DNA from: Clostridium pasteurianum BC1
GTDB taxonomy: Bacteria; Bacillota; Clostridia; Clostridiales; Clostridiaceae
DNA: 64,000 bases
Assembly (NCBI RefSeq): GCF_000389635.1
Contig: NC_021182.1
Span: forward strand, 1,674,001-1,738,000
Reading direction: 5' to 3'
How positions within the stretch are numbered: the first letter of the stretch is position 1; every line of letters begins with the position of its first letter. The notes beneath the pieces are model-generated. The model did not search any database, was not told the DNA's origin, and worked only from the letters and a program-made list of their open reading frames with translations. The translations under genes and the position numbers were made by a program. Positions 54,483 through 63,900 of this stretch are shown one piece after another.

Positions 54483-55103
54483 ATGGGTTTCTTAACAATA
54501 AAACCTAGGAACACTGCAAAGCAGAAACAGAGCATAAATAAAAACAGTATAGGCAGAAGTGAAGCAAAAGCAAAAAAGACAGTTCAGGAATTTTTAGACA
54601 TTCAAAGAATAGAAAATAATATAATATTTGGTTCTGAAAGAAGCAAGTATTATATTAGATTAACACCCAAAAATATAAATATTTTAACTGATGAATTCCT
54701 ATTAAATGAAATTTATCAGTTGAAAAGTGTATGTAATATTACTCAGAATATTGAATTTTTGGTAGTTGATAAAGTGGAGAGATTGGAAGATAACAGAAAC
54801 TATATAGAAAAACTATTGAATAAATCTGATGATGATATTTACAGAACATTATTAGAAAAAGACCTAGAATATTTTAAAGAGCTTGAAACTTCAAAAAGTT
54901 CAAGCAGAGAATTTTATTTTATTATACCATTTAAAAATGCAGATTATAAAAAGCTGCAACAGCAGTTTATAAAGGTGGAACAGGTTTTAGAAAACAGGGG
55001 GTTTACAATTCTAGAATGTAATGAGGATATATTAAAAAATATGCTTCAAGTGTATTTGGAAAGGAATTTCAGCGGTGAAGTTGTAAAAGATTTTGATATA
55101 TAA
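54483..55103 (+). CDS. Transfer protein of unknown role before VirB4
   Basis: This 206-residue soluble, charged protein starts exactly after the stop of the PrgI-like gene. I do not recognise a named family. The stretch YYIRLTPKNINILTDEFLLNEIYQ and the later helices resemble the N-terminal region of VirB4-type ATPases, so it could be a split-off VirB4 domain or an adaptor. It is followed at once by virB4. Confidence 0.5.
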   Translation: MGFLTIKPRNTAKQKQSINKNSIGRSEAKAKKTVQEFLDIQRIENNIIFGSERSKYYIRLTPKNINILTDEFLLNEIYQLKSVCNITQNIEFLVVDKVERLEDNRNYIEKLLNKSDDDIYRTLLEKDLEYFKELETSKSSSREFYFIIPFKNADYKKLQQQFIKVEQVLENRGFTILECNEDILKNMLQVYLERNFSGEVVKDFDI

Positions 55104-55120
55104 AATTGAGGGGGGTTATG

Positions 55121-58100
55121 ATGAGTATATTAAAAATTAAAAAGAAGGATAAGGCTTTAATTAAAGAACAGAAAGAGCATGAATATATTAAAAACTTTGT
55201 TGATATGGTAAGCCCCAGTGTAATAAAATTTTCTCCTTCTTATTATGTGTTCGGGAACACATACAGAAGAGTATTTGCAATAAGAAATTACCCTTTAAAT
55301 ACGGACAGCAAAGCTCTATTAAGAAAGTTTGGAGAGAAAAGCAATATTACTTTAAAAGTTTACTGTAATCAAATGTCCGTAGCAGAATATGAAAATTCAA
55401 TAGAAAGCAGTGTTAACAAAAACATTTCAGATACTACAGAAAATAAATTTATTGCAAGAACAAAAGCAAGCCAGCAACTAGAAATAACAAGGAACTTAGT
55501 ACAGTATTTAAACCAAAATAAAGATGAAAGAATGTTTAAAGTTTCTGTATTTATTGAAGCTATAGCATACAGCCAAGAGGAATTAAACGAGATTACAAAC
55601 GATATGATAATTAAGCTTGATGGGATTACCTATGACAATTTATTTTTAAGGCAGAGAGAAGGCTTTATGGCTGTAAATCCATGCGGAAAAAACTTATTAG
55701 GGCTTCAATTTGAAAGGCATATGCCATCATCAAGCTTGGCAAATTTATTTCCTTATTCCTACAGTGGTTTAATAGACAAGAACGGTTTTTTTATAGGAAA
55801 AGATAGATTTGGCGGAAGTATAATAGTTGATTTGGATAAAAGAAATAAAACTCATACTAATTCAAATATTGTTATTTTAGGAAATGCAGGAGAAGGAAAA
55901 AGCTATCTTCTAAAGCTGATTATGGTTAATTGGAGAATGAAGGATAAAAAAATAATTTGCTTAGATCCCGAGCATGAGGTGCGACAAGAAGTCGCATAGT
56001 AAATTGCTGGCCATCAGCTACCCTATCCATTTGGGGTAATCCTACCACAATCTGCGTGAATGGTAACGTTCGGGTGGAAAGCTTGTGGGACAATATGGGA
56101 AATCTTATAGCCTAAGTAAGACGTACTGTTAGGATAAGAATGTTATGGAGAACGTAAAGTGAACTATTGTAAGAGTCGTTACAGGGAATAAGTGAAATAA
56201 GGCTGATACACTTACACCAAAAGGTGTGGAGGTGGTTGTGGAAACTTTCGCGATTCTACAACAAATGGACACAAATCCTCCCGGCTTAAAGATAGCTCCT
56301 AACACATTCACAATTATTTACTATGTGGAACTTGGTAAGCCATATATGTTCCTTGATTGCAAGGTATCGACCTCGTAAGAGGAAGAAATGGCATAGAGGG
56401 TAAAGGAAGAAGATAAAAAGCGAAAGGCACTGCTGTAATGGTGGAGCATAGGGGTTCAAAATTTGCCCTAACTCGAAAGAGTGCAGACTTATCTTATGGT
56501 ATTTCATAGCAAGAAATGGAGGTAAACCTATGAATGGTAATCATTCAATGACGGAGAAATCCGAGAAGTTATCAGACAAAGAAAAGCTAGAATTCCAATG
56601 GAAAAGTATTGATTGGAACAAAGCCGAAGACGAAGTTAATAGGCTACAAATCAGGATTGCTAAGGCAACTCAAGAAAAGAAATGGAACACAGTAAAAAGA
56701 CTTCAGTATTTATTAACGCATTCGTACTATGCAAAAGCGTTGGCGGTTAGAAAAGTGACCACCAACAAAGGGAAAAACACTTCAGGTGTAGATAAAGAAT
56801 TGTGGTCAACCACAGCTTCTAAAATGCAAGCAGTGCTATCCCTTACAGACAAGAACTACAAAGCAAAGCCACTAAGACGAGTATATATCGAGAAAAAAGG
56901 CAAGAAAGCAAAGCGACCACTAGGTATTCCATGTATGTATGACAGAGCAATGCAGGCATTGTATGCACTTGCACTTGACCCCGTATCAGAGGTGACAGCA
57001 GACACGAAATCATTTGGATTCAGAAAAAATCGCTGTTGTCAAGATGCGTGTGAATACATATTCACAGCACTATCAAGAGAAAATTGTGCGAAATGGATAT
57101 TAGAGGGAGATATAAAAGCTTGCTTCGACTACATCAGCCATGAGTGGCTGATTGAAAATATTCCTATGGATAAATCGGTATTGAAACAATTCCTAAAAGC
57201 TGGATTTGTATTTGAAAATGAGTTGTTCCCAACAGATGATGGAACTCCTCAAGGAGGAGTTATCTCACCAATACTAGCAAATATGGCTCTTGATGGTATG
57301 CAGAAAGCGCTATCAGACAGATTCCATACAAATAAATTAGGAAGAGTAGATAATCGGTTTCAAATCGCCAACAAGGTATATCTTGTACGTTACGCTGATG
57401 ATTTTATAGTTACAGCGGCAACAAAAGAAATTGCCGAAGAAGCAAAAGAACTAATTCGGGAATTCTTACAAACAAGAGGATTGGAGTTATCAGAGGAAAA
57501 GACAAAAATAACACACATCAATGACGGCTTCGATATGCTCGGATGGACGTTCCGAAAATGGAACGAAAAACTTATAGTAAAACCATCGAAGAAATCAGTG
57601 GACAACTTTGTAGCAAGTTTATCTGAAACTATTTTAAAACGTGGAAAGGCTTGGAAACAAGAAGTCTTGATTGAAAAGCTGAACCAACAAATACGTGGCT
57701 GGACAAATTACCATCAGTCTGTATGTGCCAGTGAAGCATTTGCGCACACTGACTATATACTCTATGAATTACTATGGAGATGGGCAAAACGACGTCATCC
57801 ACATAAAGGAAAATGGTGGGTGTCAACAAATTACTGGCATAAAAAGGGCAACCGTAACTGGGTATTCTCTACTGATACAAAAGAATTATTAAGGGTAGAC
57901 CATATTCCAATAGTCCGTCACACAAAAGTACGAATGAATGCAAATCCGTATTTCGATACACAGTATTTTAATGACCGTAAATTTAATAATGGTATGAAGA
58001 GATTATCTGGGCGGTTCAAATTAGTCTGGAAAAATCAAAGCGGATGTTGCTATCACTGTGGAATGCCTATGGAAATTAGCGACGATAGAGAAATATTCTT

Positions 58101-59293
58101 CAAAGTTCGAAAATCCATAGGTGGCAAGGACGAAGTGCCTAACATGGCGTATGTCCATAAACATTGCCAACAAATTTATCTTGAGTGTCGCTCGAAAGAG
58201 TGATGAAATGCTTGAGCCGTATGAGTGGAAACGCTCACGTACGGTTCTTAGACGAGAAAGGGCGAGTAATCGCTCCGACTTAGTCGACTATAAAACAATA
58301 ACAGAAAAATTAAAAGGTACTTTTATAGATTTAATGACAGGAGAATACATCATAAATGTATTAGAGCCTAAAATGTTTAACGATAGTAATGAAAGTAATT
58401 ATAATGATGAAAACAGTCAAAATGACTTTGTAAGTGCCTTTAGTAAAAAGACAATTTTAAGTCAGCATATATCATTCTTAAGAGATTTTTTTAAGGCATA
58501 TAAAGAAGATTTTAAAGATGAATTAATAGATGTCTTAGAAATAGAATTAGAGAGAACTTATAAAAAATTTAATATAGATTATGAATCAGATTTAAAGAAT
58601 AAAAAAGCTACTGATTATCCAATACTTTCAGATTTATACAATACAATTGAAGAAGATTTTAATAATTATGATAACCTTAAATTTGCTATATATACAAAAG
58701 AACAATTAAGAGAATTACTGCTAGGATTATATTCAATTTGTAAAGGTTCAGACAGCAGATTTTTTAATAATTATACTAATATTCCTGATTTCAATTTCTT
58801 AACTTTTGGAGTAAAAAGTTTACTTGAAGCTTCCAGTAATTTAAAAGATGCAATGCTTTTTAATGTACTTTCATACATGACAAATAAGCTTTTAGTTGAA
58901 GGTAATACAGTTGGTATGCTTGACGAATTCTATTTATTCCTTGATAATATAGTTATGGTAAAGTATGTAAGAAACTTTGCAAAAAGAGTAAGAAAGAAAG
59001 ACAGCTCCATAGTATTAGCAAGTCAGAATATAGAAGATTATTTAATGAAAGATATAGCAGAACTTACAAAGCCATTATTTGCAATACCAACTTATAAATT
59101 TTTATTTTACCCAGGTAGTATAGATAGAAAATTATATACAAATTTACTTAATATAAATGGCAGTGAATTTAATTTAATAAAAGCTCCATGCAGAGGAAAC
59201 TGTCTATTTATAAGTGGAGGAAGTAAATATAATTTACAGGTTGGAGCACCAGAGCATAAACGAATTTTATTCGGTAATGCAGGTGGTAGATAA
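55121..59293 (+). CDS. VirB4-type conjugation ATPase, interrupted by a group II intron
   Basis: Exon 1 (55121-55978) gives 286 residues and exon 2 (58289-59293) gives 334; joined they make one in-frame protein of about 620. Walker A GNAGEGKS (about 254-261) is in exon 1, and Walker B GMLDEFYLFLD (about 496-505) is in exon 2. The joint LDPEHE-YKTITEKL restores the conserved DPExEY segment of VirB4/TraE. VirB4 powers substrate transfer and pilus assembly. ATG 55121 is 5 bases from GAGGGGGG. Function depends on intron splicing. Confidence 0.88.
55979..58288 (+). mobile_element. Group II intron within virB4
   Basis: 2,310 bases. The 5' end is GTGCGAC, fitting the GUGYG rule. The 3' end is ...GTCGAC, fitting AY. 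Domain V is a 34-base hairpin (58214-58247: GAGCCGTATGAGTGGAAACG, then CTCACGTACGGTTC), and domain VI follows. An intact reverse transcriptase lies inside. Base composition is richer in GC than the flanking genes, which supports recent arrival. Confidence 0.93.
56530..58203 (+). CDS. ltrA: Group II intron reverse transcriptase/maturase
   Basis: This multifunctional intron protein has 557 residues. The reverse transcriptase domain has LGIPCMYDRAMQ, GDIKACFD (Asp194), GTPQGGVISPILAN and the catalytic YADD at 288-291. The maturase X domain has IRGWTNYH. The C-terminal HNH endonuclease has CCYHCG at 506-511 and HKHC near 543-546. All key residues are kept, so it should help splicing and mobility. 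ATG 56530 follows GGAGGTAAACCT. Confidence 0.95.
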   Translation: MNGNHSMTEKSEKLSDKEKLEFQWKSIDWNKAEDEVNRLQIRIAKATQEKKWNTVKRLQYLLTHSYYAKALAVRKVTTNKGKNTSGVDKELWSTTASKMQAVLSLTDKNYKAKPLRRVYIEKKGKKAKRPLGIPCMYDRAMQALYALALDPVSEVTADTKSFGFRKNRCCQDACEYIFTALSRENCAKWILEGDIKACFDYISHEWLIENIPMDKSVLKQFLKAGFVFENELFPTDDGTPQGGVISPILANMALDGMQKALSDRFHTNKLGRVDNRFQIANKVYLVRYADDFIVTAATKEIAEEAKELIREFLQTRGLELSEEKTKITHINDGFDMLGWTFRKWNEKLIVKPSKKSVDNFVASLSETILKRGKAWKQEVLIEKLNQQIRGWTNYHQSVCASEAFAHTDYILYELLWRWAKRRHPHKGKWWVSTNYWHKKGNRNWVFSTDTKELLRVDHIPIVRHTKVRMNANPYFDTQYFNDRKFNNGMKRLSGRFKLVWKNQSGCCYHCGMPMEISDDREIFFKVRKSIGGKDEVPNMAYVHKHCQQIYLECRSKE

Positions 59294-60318
59294 TGAATCT
59301 AAAATTAATTATCGAAGTTGGAAAGATATTATTTGATGAAGAGCACAGAAAGAAAATTATTTATATAATAATTGGTATAATGCTCTTGATTTTTCTTCCT
59401 ATCTTAGCCATATTTGGTGGAGCAACGAGTTCAGATCAAAGTCCTTTTGGCAAGGCAAATGTACCTCCATATATTGAAAAATGGCGTCCACTTGTTAGTG
59501 TCTACACTAACAAATATGGAGTTTCACAGTACACAGATTTTTTACTTGCTCTAATATATCAAGAGATAGGAAGTTCATCAACAAATGATATAATGCAAAG
59601 TTCTGAATCGGAAGGATTACCACCTAATTCAATACAAAATCCCGAGGAAAGTGTTGACGCAGGAGTAAAATATTTCAAATCGGTTTTAGACTATGGAAAC
59701 AACAAACATGTTGATTTTACCACTATAGTTCAAGCTTATAATTTTGGATGGGGATATATTGATTTTGTATCATCAAATGGAGGAAAAAGCACAGATGTTT
59801 TGGCACAAACTTATTCATCAATGGAAGCTTCAAAAATGGGATGGAAAAGTTATGGAGACGTAAGCTATGCTTCAAAAGTTATGAAAAACTTAGCACAAAA
59901 TGAGGTTATTACAGCAGTAAACAGTTCTCCATTAGGCATAGATAATTATAATAAACTTATGTCAATTGCTACTAAATATCAGGGTATGCCTTACGTATTC
60001 GGTGGGGCTTCACCTGTTACCAGTTTCGATTGTTCGGGGCTAACAGAATACGTTTATAATCAGATAGGAATTAAGTTAAACAGGACAGCACAGGAGCAGT
60101 ATGAGCAGTGTGCAAAGGTGTCTCAATCTGATGCACAGCCAGGCGATTTAGTTTTCTTCCAAGGTACTTATGTTACTTCAGATTATATTACTCACGTTGG
60201 TATTTACGTAGGAAATAATAGATTTTATCAGGCAGGAGGTAAAGGCATAGGTTACGCAGATTTAACAGGATACTTTCAGCAACATCTAGTAGGTTTTGGT
60301 AGAGTACCTAATAAATAA
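59293..60318 (+). CDS. CwlT-like bifunctional cell-wall hydrolase
   Basis: This 341-residue protein has one membrane anchor (about residues 21-43), then a lysozyme-like domain with catalytic-type Glu91 in LLALIYQEIGSS. It ends in an NlpC/P60 peptidase with Cys247 in FDCSGLTEYV and His301 in ITHVGIYVG. CwlT of ICEBs1 and its Tn916 counterpart have this layout and cut peptidoglycan for the transfer channel. Its ATG overlaps the virB4 stop. Confidence 0.9.
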   Translation: MNLKLIIEVGKILFDEEHRKKIIYIIIGIMLLIFLPILAIFGGATSSDQSPFGKANVPPYIEKWRPLVSVYTNKYGVSQYTDFLLALIYQEIGSSSTNDIMQSSESEGLPPNSIQNPEESVDAGVKYFKSVLDYGNNKHVDFTTIVQAYNFGWGYIDFVSSNGGKSTDVLAQTYSSMEASKMGWKSYGDVSYASKVMKNLAQNEVITAVNSSPLGIDNYNKLMSIATKYQGMPYVFGGASPVTSFDCSGLTEYVYNQIGIKLNRTAQEQYEQCAKVSQSDAQPGDLVFFQGTYVTSDYITHVGIYVGNNRFYQAGGKGIGYADLTGYFQQHLVGFGRVPNK

Positions 60319-60343
60319 ATATATATATGAAAGGAAGTAAAAA

Positions 60344-60718
60344 ATGAGTTATAAAAGACCATCACCAAAAAAACCAGTTCTAATAACAGCATTAATTTTT
60401 GCATTGCTAGGAGGTTTTATGACTTCTCAATTTCCTACTACGGATTCGATACTAACAACTATTGCAGTTTCTTTAACTATGGCAGGCAGCTCAGCAATAT
60501 TGGGAGCCATAGTAGGCTTTATTATTTATGTAATATTTAAGCCTTCTAATACAAGTATATTGCTAAGAGAACAGACTGAATTATTAAGAAATAAAATGGG
60601 AGATAGTAAAGGTAGTAAAGCAGATGAATTAAACAAGATAGCAGAACTAAGGAAAAATGGTGCTATAACAGAAGAAGAATTTAACAGATTAAAGAATGAA
60701 ATTTTAAATAGAAAATAA
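60344..60718 (+). CDS. Small membrane protein with SHOCT domain
   Basis: This 124-residue protein has two membrane segments (about 12-30 and 38-65) and a C-terminal SHOCT motif (ELNKIAELRKNGAITEEEFNRLKNEIL). SHOCT helices are found at the ends of many oligomerising proteins. AAAGGAAG precedes the ATG. Role in transfer unknown. Confidence 0.75.
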   Translation: MSYKRPSPKKPVLITALIFALLGGFMTSQFPTTDSILTTIAVSLTMAGSSAILGAIVGFIIYVIFKPSNTSILLREQTELLRNKMGDSKGSKADELNKIAELRKNGAITEEEFNRLKNEILNRK

Positions 60719-60734
60719 TGGAGGTTTAAAAAAT

Positions 60735-61262
60735 ATGTTTTATAATAATAAGAGAATTATATATATATCGTTGTTAATATTAGCTCTTATTTTATCGTTT
60801 ACGATAGGTAAAAACATGGGGAAAGTCACAGGTAAAAGTAATAAAGTATTGGCACAAACAGCCACGGTTGAGAATAAAAATTACAATACAACTTTAAATA
60901 TAGCAGGAGTAGATTATGCAATGTCCTATAATATAAGCAATGCTTTTTTTATAGATAAATCCACAATGAATTTGAATTTAAATATACAAAATAGTAATAA
61001 TATTGATAAATTAAAAGTAATAGCAAAAGACCAAAACAATAATACTCTAACAATTAATAGTAATGCATCAAATAATGAAAATACATTAAGTTATACTGTT
61101 AATTTAACAGATGATGTTACTAAAGTAAATATTACTGTATATCCGCTAAACAAAGATATGGCAAGTAAAAATAACTTAGATTTTACAACAATTCCTTATC
61201 AAAATACTACATTGGATGTAAGTTTAATTAAGAAAAATCAAATTGATAATTTACAAAATTAA
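60735..61262 (+). CDS. Secreted or membrane-anchored hypothetical protein
   Basis: This 175-residue protein has one N-terminal hydrophobic helix (IIYISLLILALILSFTIG) and then an Asn/Thr-rich, beta-type extracellular part. No domain is recognised. TGGAGG precedes the ATG. It lies in the transfer operon and may contact the mating partner or the channel; this is a guess from location. Confidence 0.6.
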   Translation: MFYNNKRIIYISLLILALILSFTIGKNMGKVTGKSNKVLAQTATVENKNYNTTLNIAGVDYAMSYNISNAFFIDKSTMNLNLNIQNSNNIDKLKVIAKDQNNNTLTINSNASNNENTLSYTVNLTDDVTKVNITVYPLNKDMASKNNLDFTTIPYQNTTLDVSLIKKNQIDNLQN

Positions 61263-61283
61263 TAATAAAAGAGGAGGTCTATT

Positions 61284-61502
61284 ATGAAGAAAACATCTTT
61301 AAAATTATCATATGACGAAGAAAAATTGAAAGCTATTTCAGTAGCTTTAAAGTCAAAAAATAAAAATTTAAATGATGAATTAATTAAATTTTTAGATGGA
61401 TTATACAATAAAAATGTACCCAAATTGCTAAAGCAATTTATTGAAGAAAGTGAATCATCAGAGACAATAAAAGAGACAGCAGTAGAGACACAATCAGAAT
61501 AA
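61284..61502 (+). CDS. DUF6103-like small element protein
   Basis: This 72-residue protein (MKKTSLKLSYDEEKLKAISVALK...NDELIKFLDGLYNKNVPK) looks like the small acidic-tailed proteins annotated DUF6103 in clostridial conjugative elements. The N-terminal part resembles a ribbon-helix-helix, so DNA binding is possible. GAGGAGGTC precedes the ATG. Confidence 0.6.
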   Translation: MKKTSLKLSYDEEKLKAISVALKSKNKNLNDELIKFLDGLYNKNVPKLLKQFIEESESSETIKETAVETQSE

Positions 61503-61544
61503 ATTACTATAAATTGCAGTTGCAATTTGTAATAATTAAGTATA

Positions 61545-61841
61545 AAATATACCTACTCAATGAGTATAATTCAATGAAATTGAATATATTATACTTGTTG
61601 AGTAGGTATATTTCACTGGCTAAAGCCAGTAAAATCAACGCAAAACGAAAAGTAGGATTATACTCGTTGAGTAGGCGGACAAAAATACCCAATCCCACCT
61701 ACTGCCTTTACATAATTCTATTCATATAAAAAATAACAGCCAAGGCTTCAAAAATTCTTACGAAAATTTGCTCTAAGGAGCTTTTTTCATAAGAACCACA
61801 GCAAAGCTGTTTTTTTTCTGCCAAAATACTTTTTGTCCGCC
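61545..61841. other. Inverted-repeat cluster, possible transfer origin or regulatory RNA
   Basis: In the 368-base gap after 61502: a 24-bp inverted repeat (61545-61568 with 61590-61613, two G-U), a hairpin ACTGGC/GCCAGT (61615-61630), a second copy of the right arm (ATTATACTCGTTGAGTAGG, 61657-61675), and an outer stem (GGCGGACAAAAA at 61674 with 61830-61841). The outer stem encloses two terminator-like hairpins (61770-61787; 61798-61817). No stable gene is seen. Confidence 0.55.
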
Positions 61842-61870
61842 CTACAGTAAATACTTTCAAAGGAGAAAAT

Positions 61871-62380
61871 ATGTTTGATTTAAGAATATGTCCTCAATGC
61901 TCTGGAAGTTCTAGGAGTGATTATTTAAGATTTTTTATTTTAAGGTTTATAAATGAAATTTCAATAGATGATAAAATAATTGACCTTGGCTGTGGTAAGG
62001 GAAGAAATATTTATTATTTAAAAGAACTTGGATTAAAAAATATAACTGCTGTTGATATTAATAAATTTAAAGAAATTAATAACAGCATAAAATTTATTAA
62101 ACATGATTTAGAAAATAAAATACCTATAAGTGATAAGTTTAATATTATACTTTGTAATTATATTTTTATGTTTATTAAAGATAAAAAGCATTTAATTAAA
62201 GAAATTACTAGAATTTCTGATAAAAAATCTTTCTGTATTGTAGAGCTTAATAAAAAAAAATTAAGAAATGGAATACCTTATAATTTCAATGAGATTGTAA
62301 ATTTATTTTCTGAAAAATGGGACATAGTAAATATTAGATTAAAAGAAAATAAATTCATAGCTAAGAAAAGGAGTGATTAA
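61871..62380 (+). CDS. SAM-dependent methyltransferase of the element
   Basis: This 169-residue class I methyltransferase has the SAM loop IIDLGCGKGRNIYYL, the acidic end of strand 2 (AVDIN), and FNIILCNYIFMFI as motif IV. The N-terminus carries CPQCSGSSRSDYL, a CxxC that may bind metal. DNA-methylase catalytic motifs (NPPY or PC) are absent, so a small molecule, RNA or protein is more likely to be methylated. TTCAAAGGAGA precedes the ATG. It ends where the next gene begins. Confidence 0.75.
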   Translation: MFDLRICPQCSGSSRSDYLRFFILRFINEISIDDKIIDLGCGKGRNIYYLKELGLKNITAVDINKFKEINNSIKFIKHDLENKIPISDKFNIILCNYIFMFIKDKKHLIKEITRISDKKSFCIVELNKKKLRNGIPYNFNEIVNLFSEKWDIVNIRLKENKFIAKKRSD

Positions 62381-62950
62381 ATGGCAAGGGGGAGAAAAGC
62401 GGGTGCATTAATTAAAAATATTACTGGAAAAGATTTTGAACTCATGAAGGGTATCGCACGTACTGGGGTTACATCTCACTATGATGCTAGAAATCAAATT
62501 GGACTTAGTGAAAAAAGATTAAAGAATCTTGAAAAAGAAAATTATATAACCACAAAAAATGTTGTTGTAAATAAAGGTACAAACGTAATTAAAACCTATT
62601 ATTTAAATGATAAAGGAAAAGCTTATCTTAAAGCTAATACAGATATTAAAAATTTTTATAGAAGTAATGAAAGACAGATCGAACATGATTTAAAATTATC
62701 CAGTATTTATTACAGCTTAGATGAAAAAGAAAAAGAAACATGGAAAAATGAAAATGATTTAATAAGTGATTATAAAACAAATAATCCAAATGAGACACTA
62801 TCTACGATGATTGACGCAACGTATAAAATAGATAATAGTATTGTAGGCGTTGAAGTTACAACAAAAAATTATACTAGAGAACAAATAGAAGAGAAGTTTA
62901 GAATAGCTGATGAAATTGGTTGTAATGAGGTGATAAAAATTGAAGCTTGA
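62381..62950 (+). CDS. Winged-helix protein resembling replication-relaxation family
   Basis: This 189-residue protein has an N-terminal winged helix (FELMKGIARTGVTSHYDARNQIGLSEKRLKNLEKENYI) and a C-terminal nuclease-like strand pattern (MIDATYKIDNSIVGVEVTTKNYTREQIEEKFRIADEIGC). It reminds me of replication-relaxation proteins of mobile elements. The acidic residues Asp-x-Glu-x-Lys-like (GVEVTTK) are suggestive only. ATG follows AAGGAGTG. Confidence 0.55.
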   Translation: MARGRKAGALIKNITGKDFELMKGIARTGVTSHYDARNQIGLSEKRLKNLEKENYITTKNVVVNKGTNVIKTYYLNDKGKAYLKANTDIKNFYRSNERQIEHDLKLSSIYYSLDEKEKETWKNENDLISDYKTNNPNETLSTMIDATYKIDNSIVGVEVTTKNYTREQIEEKFRIADEIGCNEVIKIEA

Positions 62951-63860
62951 AAAAGATATTGTAATTCCTGCAAATTTAGAAATTAATCCATATGTTTATT
63001 TAGACATAATTTTAAAATTTCAGGATTATATAAAACTTATATATTCTTTTGGTGGATATATGTTTGTAAAACAAATATATAAATTTTCTAGTAAAGTTCA
63101 ATTGCAAACTTTTCAAGATATACATTCAATGGAAGATAGTAAGCTTTTAAAAATTATTAATATAAATAATAATAATTATGTAATTCTTACAAAAACATCA
63201 ATCAAATATCTTAAAAATAAAAAAAATATATCTTATATAGAACTTCCAACATCTACACAACTAAAAGCTTGCTGTTATCTAGCAGAATATATTTCTAATC
63301 CAAGCGATTTTTTTAATCCCAAAAATCCATATACACCTTTTTTAAATAGATATAAAAATGAACTTGATAAATATAAAAATAATGATAAAAATGTTAATAT
63401 GAATTTTCTTAAAAATAACAAGGATTATGTCAAAATTATAAAAGAGCAAGAAATCAAATCAGAGAAAAGTGAAGATATAATATCAAAACTTAATAGAAGT
63501 AGAATATATTTTGATGATATTAAAGATAATTTTATTACATTATTGATATTAGATTTTGATAGAAATAAAAATTGGATATATAAATCACTACTTGAAAAAA
63601 TAGAGCCTGTAATAAAATCTTTAAAGATTTATACAGGATACAATATTAAAGTATTAACTGAAAGTGAAGAGAGAAAAAAATTTCTTATAAATGATATTAA
63701 GAAGATGCAAACAAAAGGATTAATGTTTTTGAAAGATATTAGCGTAATTAACTTAGAGATTGGTAAGTATTTTAGAGCTAATAAGCAAACAGAAAGCTTT
63801 TTAAAAAATATAGATGTCTTAGAAATAAAAAAAATAAAGGAAAGATTAAAGAGCAATTAA
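62940..63860 (+). CDS. Hypothetical element protein
   Basis: No domain is recognised. This 306-residue lysine- and isoleucine-rich protein starts at TTG 62940, 11 bases inside the previous gene, behind GAGGTGAT, so it is translationally coupled to it. The second half (IYFDDIKDNFITLLILDFDRNKNWIYKSLLEKIEPVIKSL) is alpha/beta in pattern. Both genes may make one complex. Confidence 0.55.
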   Translation: MKLEKDIVIPANLEINPYVYLDIILKFQDYIKLIYSFGGYMFVKQIYKFSSKVQLQTFQDIHSMEDSKLLKIININNNNYVILTKTSIKYLKNKKNISYIELPTSTQLKACCYLAEYISNPSDFFNPKNPYTPFLNRYKNELDKYKNNDKNVNMNFLKNNKDYVKIIKEQEIKSEKSEDIISKLNRSRIYFDDIKDNFITLLILDFDRNKNWIYKSLLEKIEPVIKSLKIYTGYNIKVLTESEERKKFLINDIKKMQTKGLMFLKDISVINLEIGKYFRANKQTESFLKNIDVLEIKKIKERLKSN

Positions 63861-63880
63861 ATTTTAATTGCTCTTTAATC
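63844..63880. terminator. Inverted repeat at the end of the hypothetical gene
   Basis: A perfect 16-bp stem (63844-63859 with 63865-63880) overlaps the stop codon. There is no T-run after it, so it may slow rather than end transcription. Confidence 0.5.
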
Positions 63881-63900
63881 TATGTAAAGGAGTGTTTTAT

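Noticed and set aside
56129-57892. Several short frames on both strands in the intron
   Set aside because: They overlap the intron's ribozyme core or the reverse transcriptase gene, which explains the region fully.
61514-61729. 71-codon open frame
   Set aside because: It spans the inverted repeats and their copies; its protein repeats (LLNEYNS, SLSRY) are just translations of the repeat arms.
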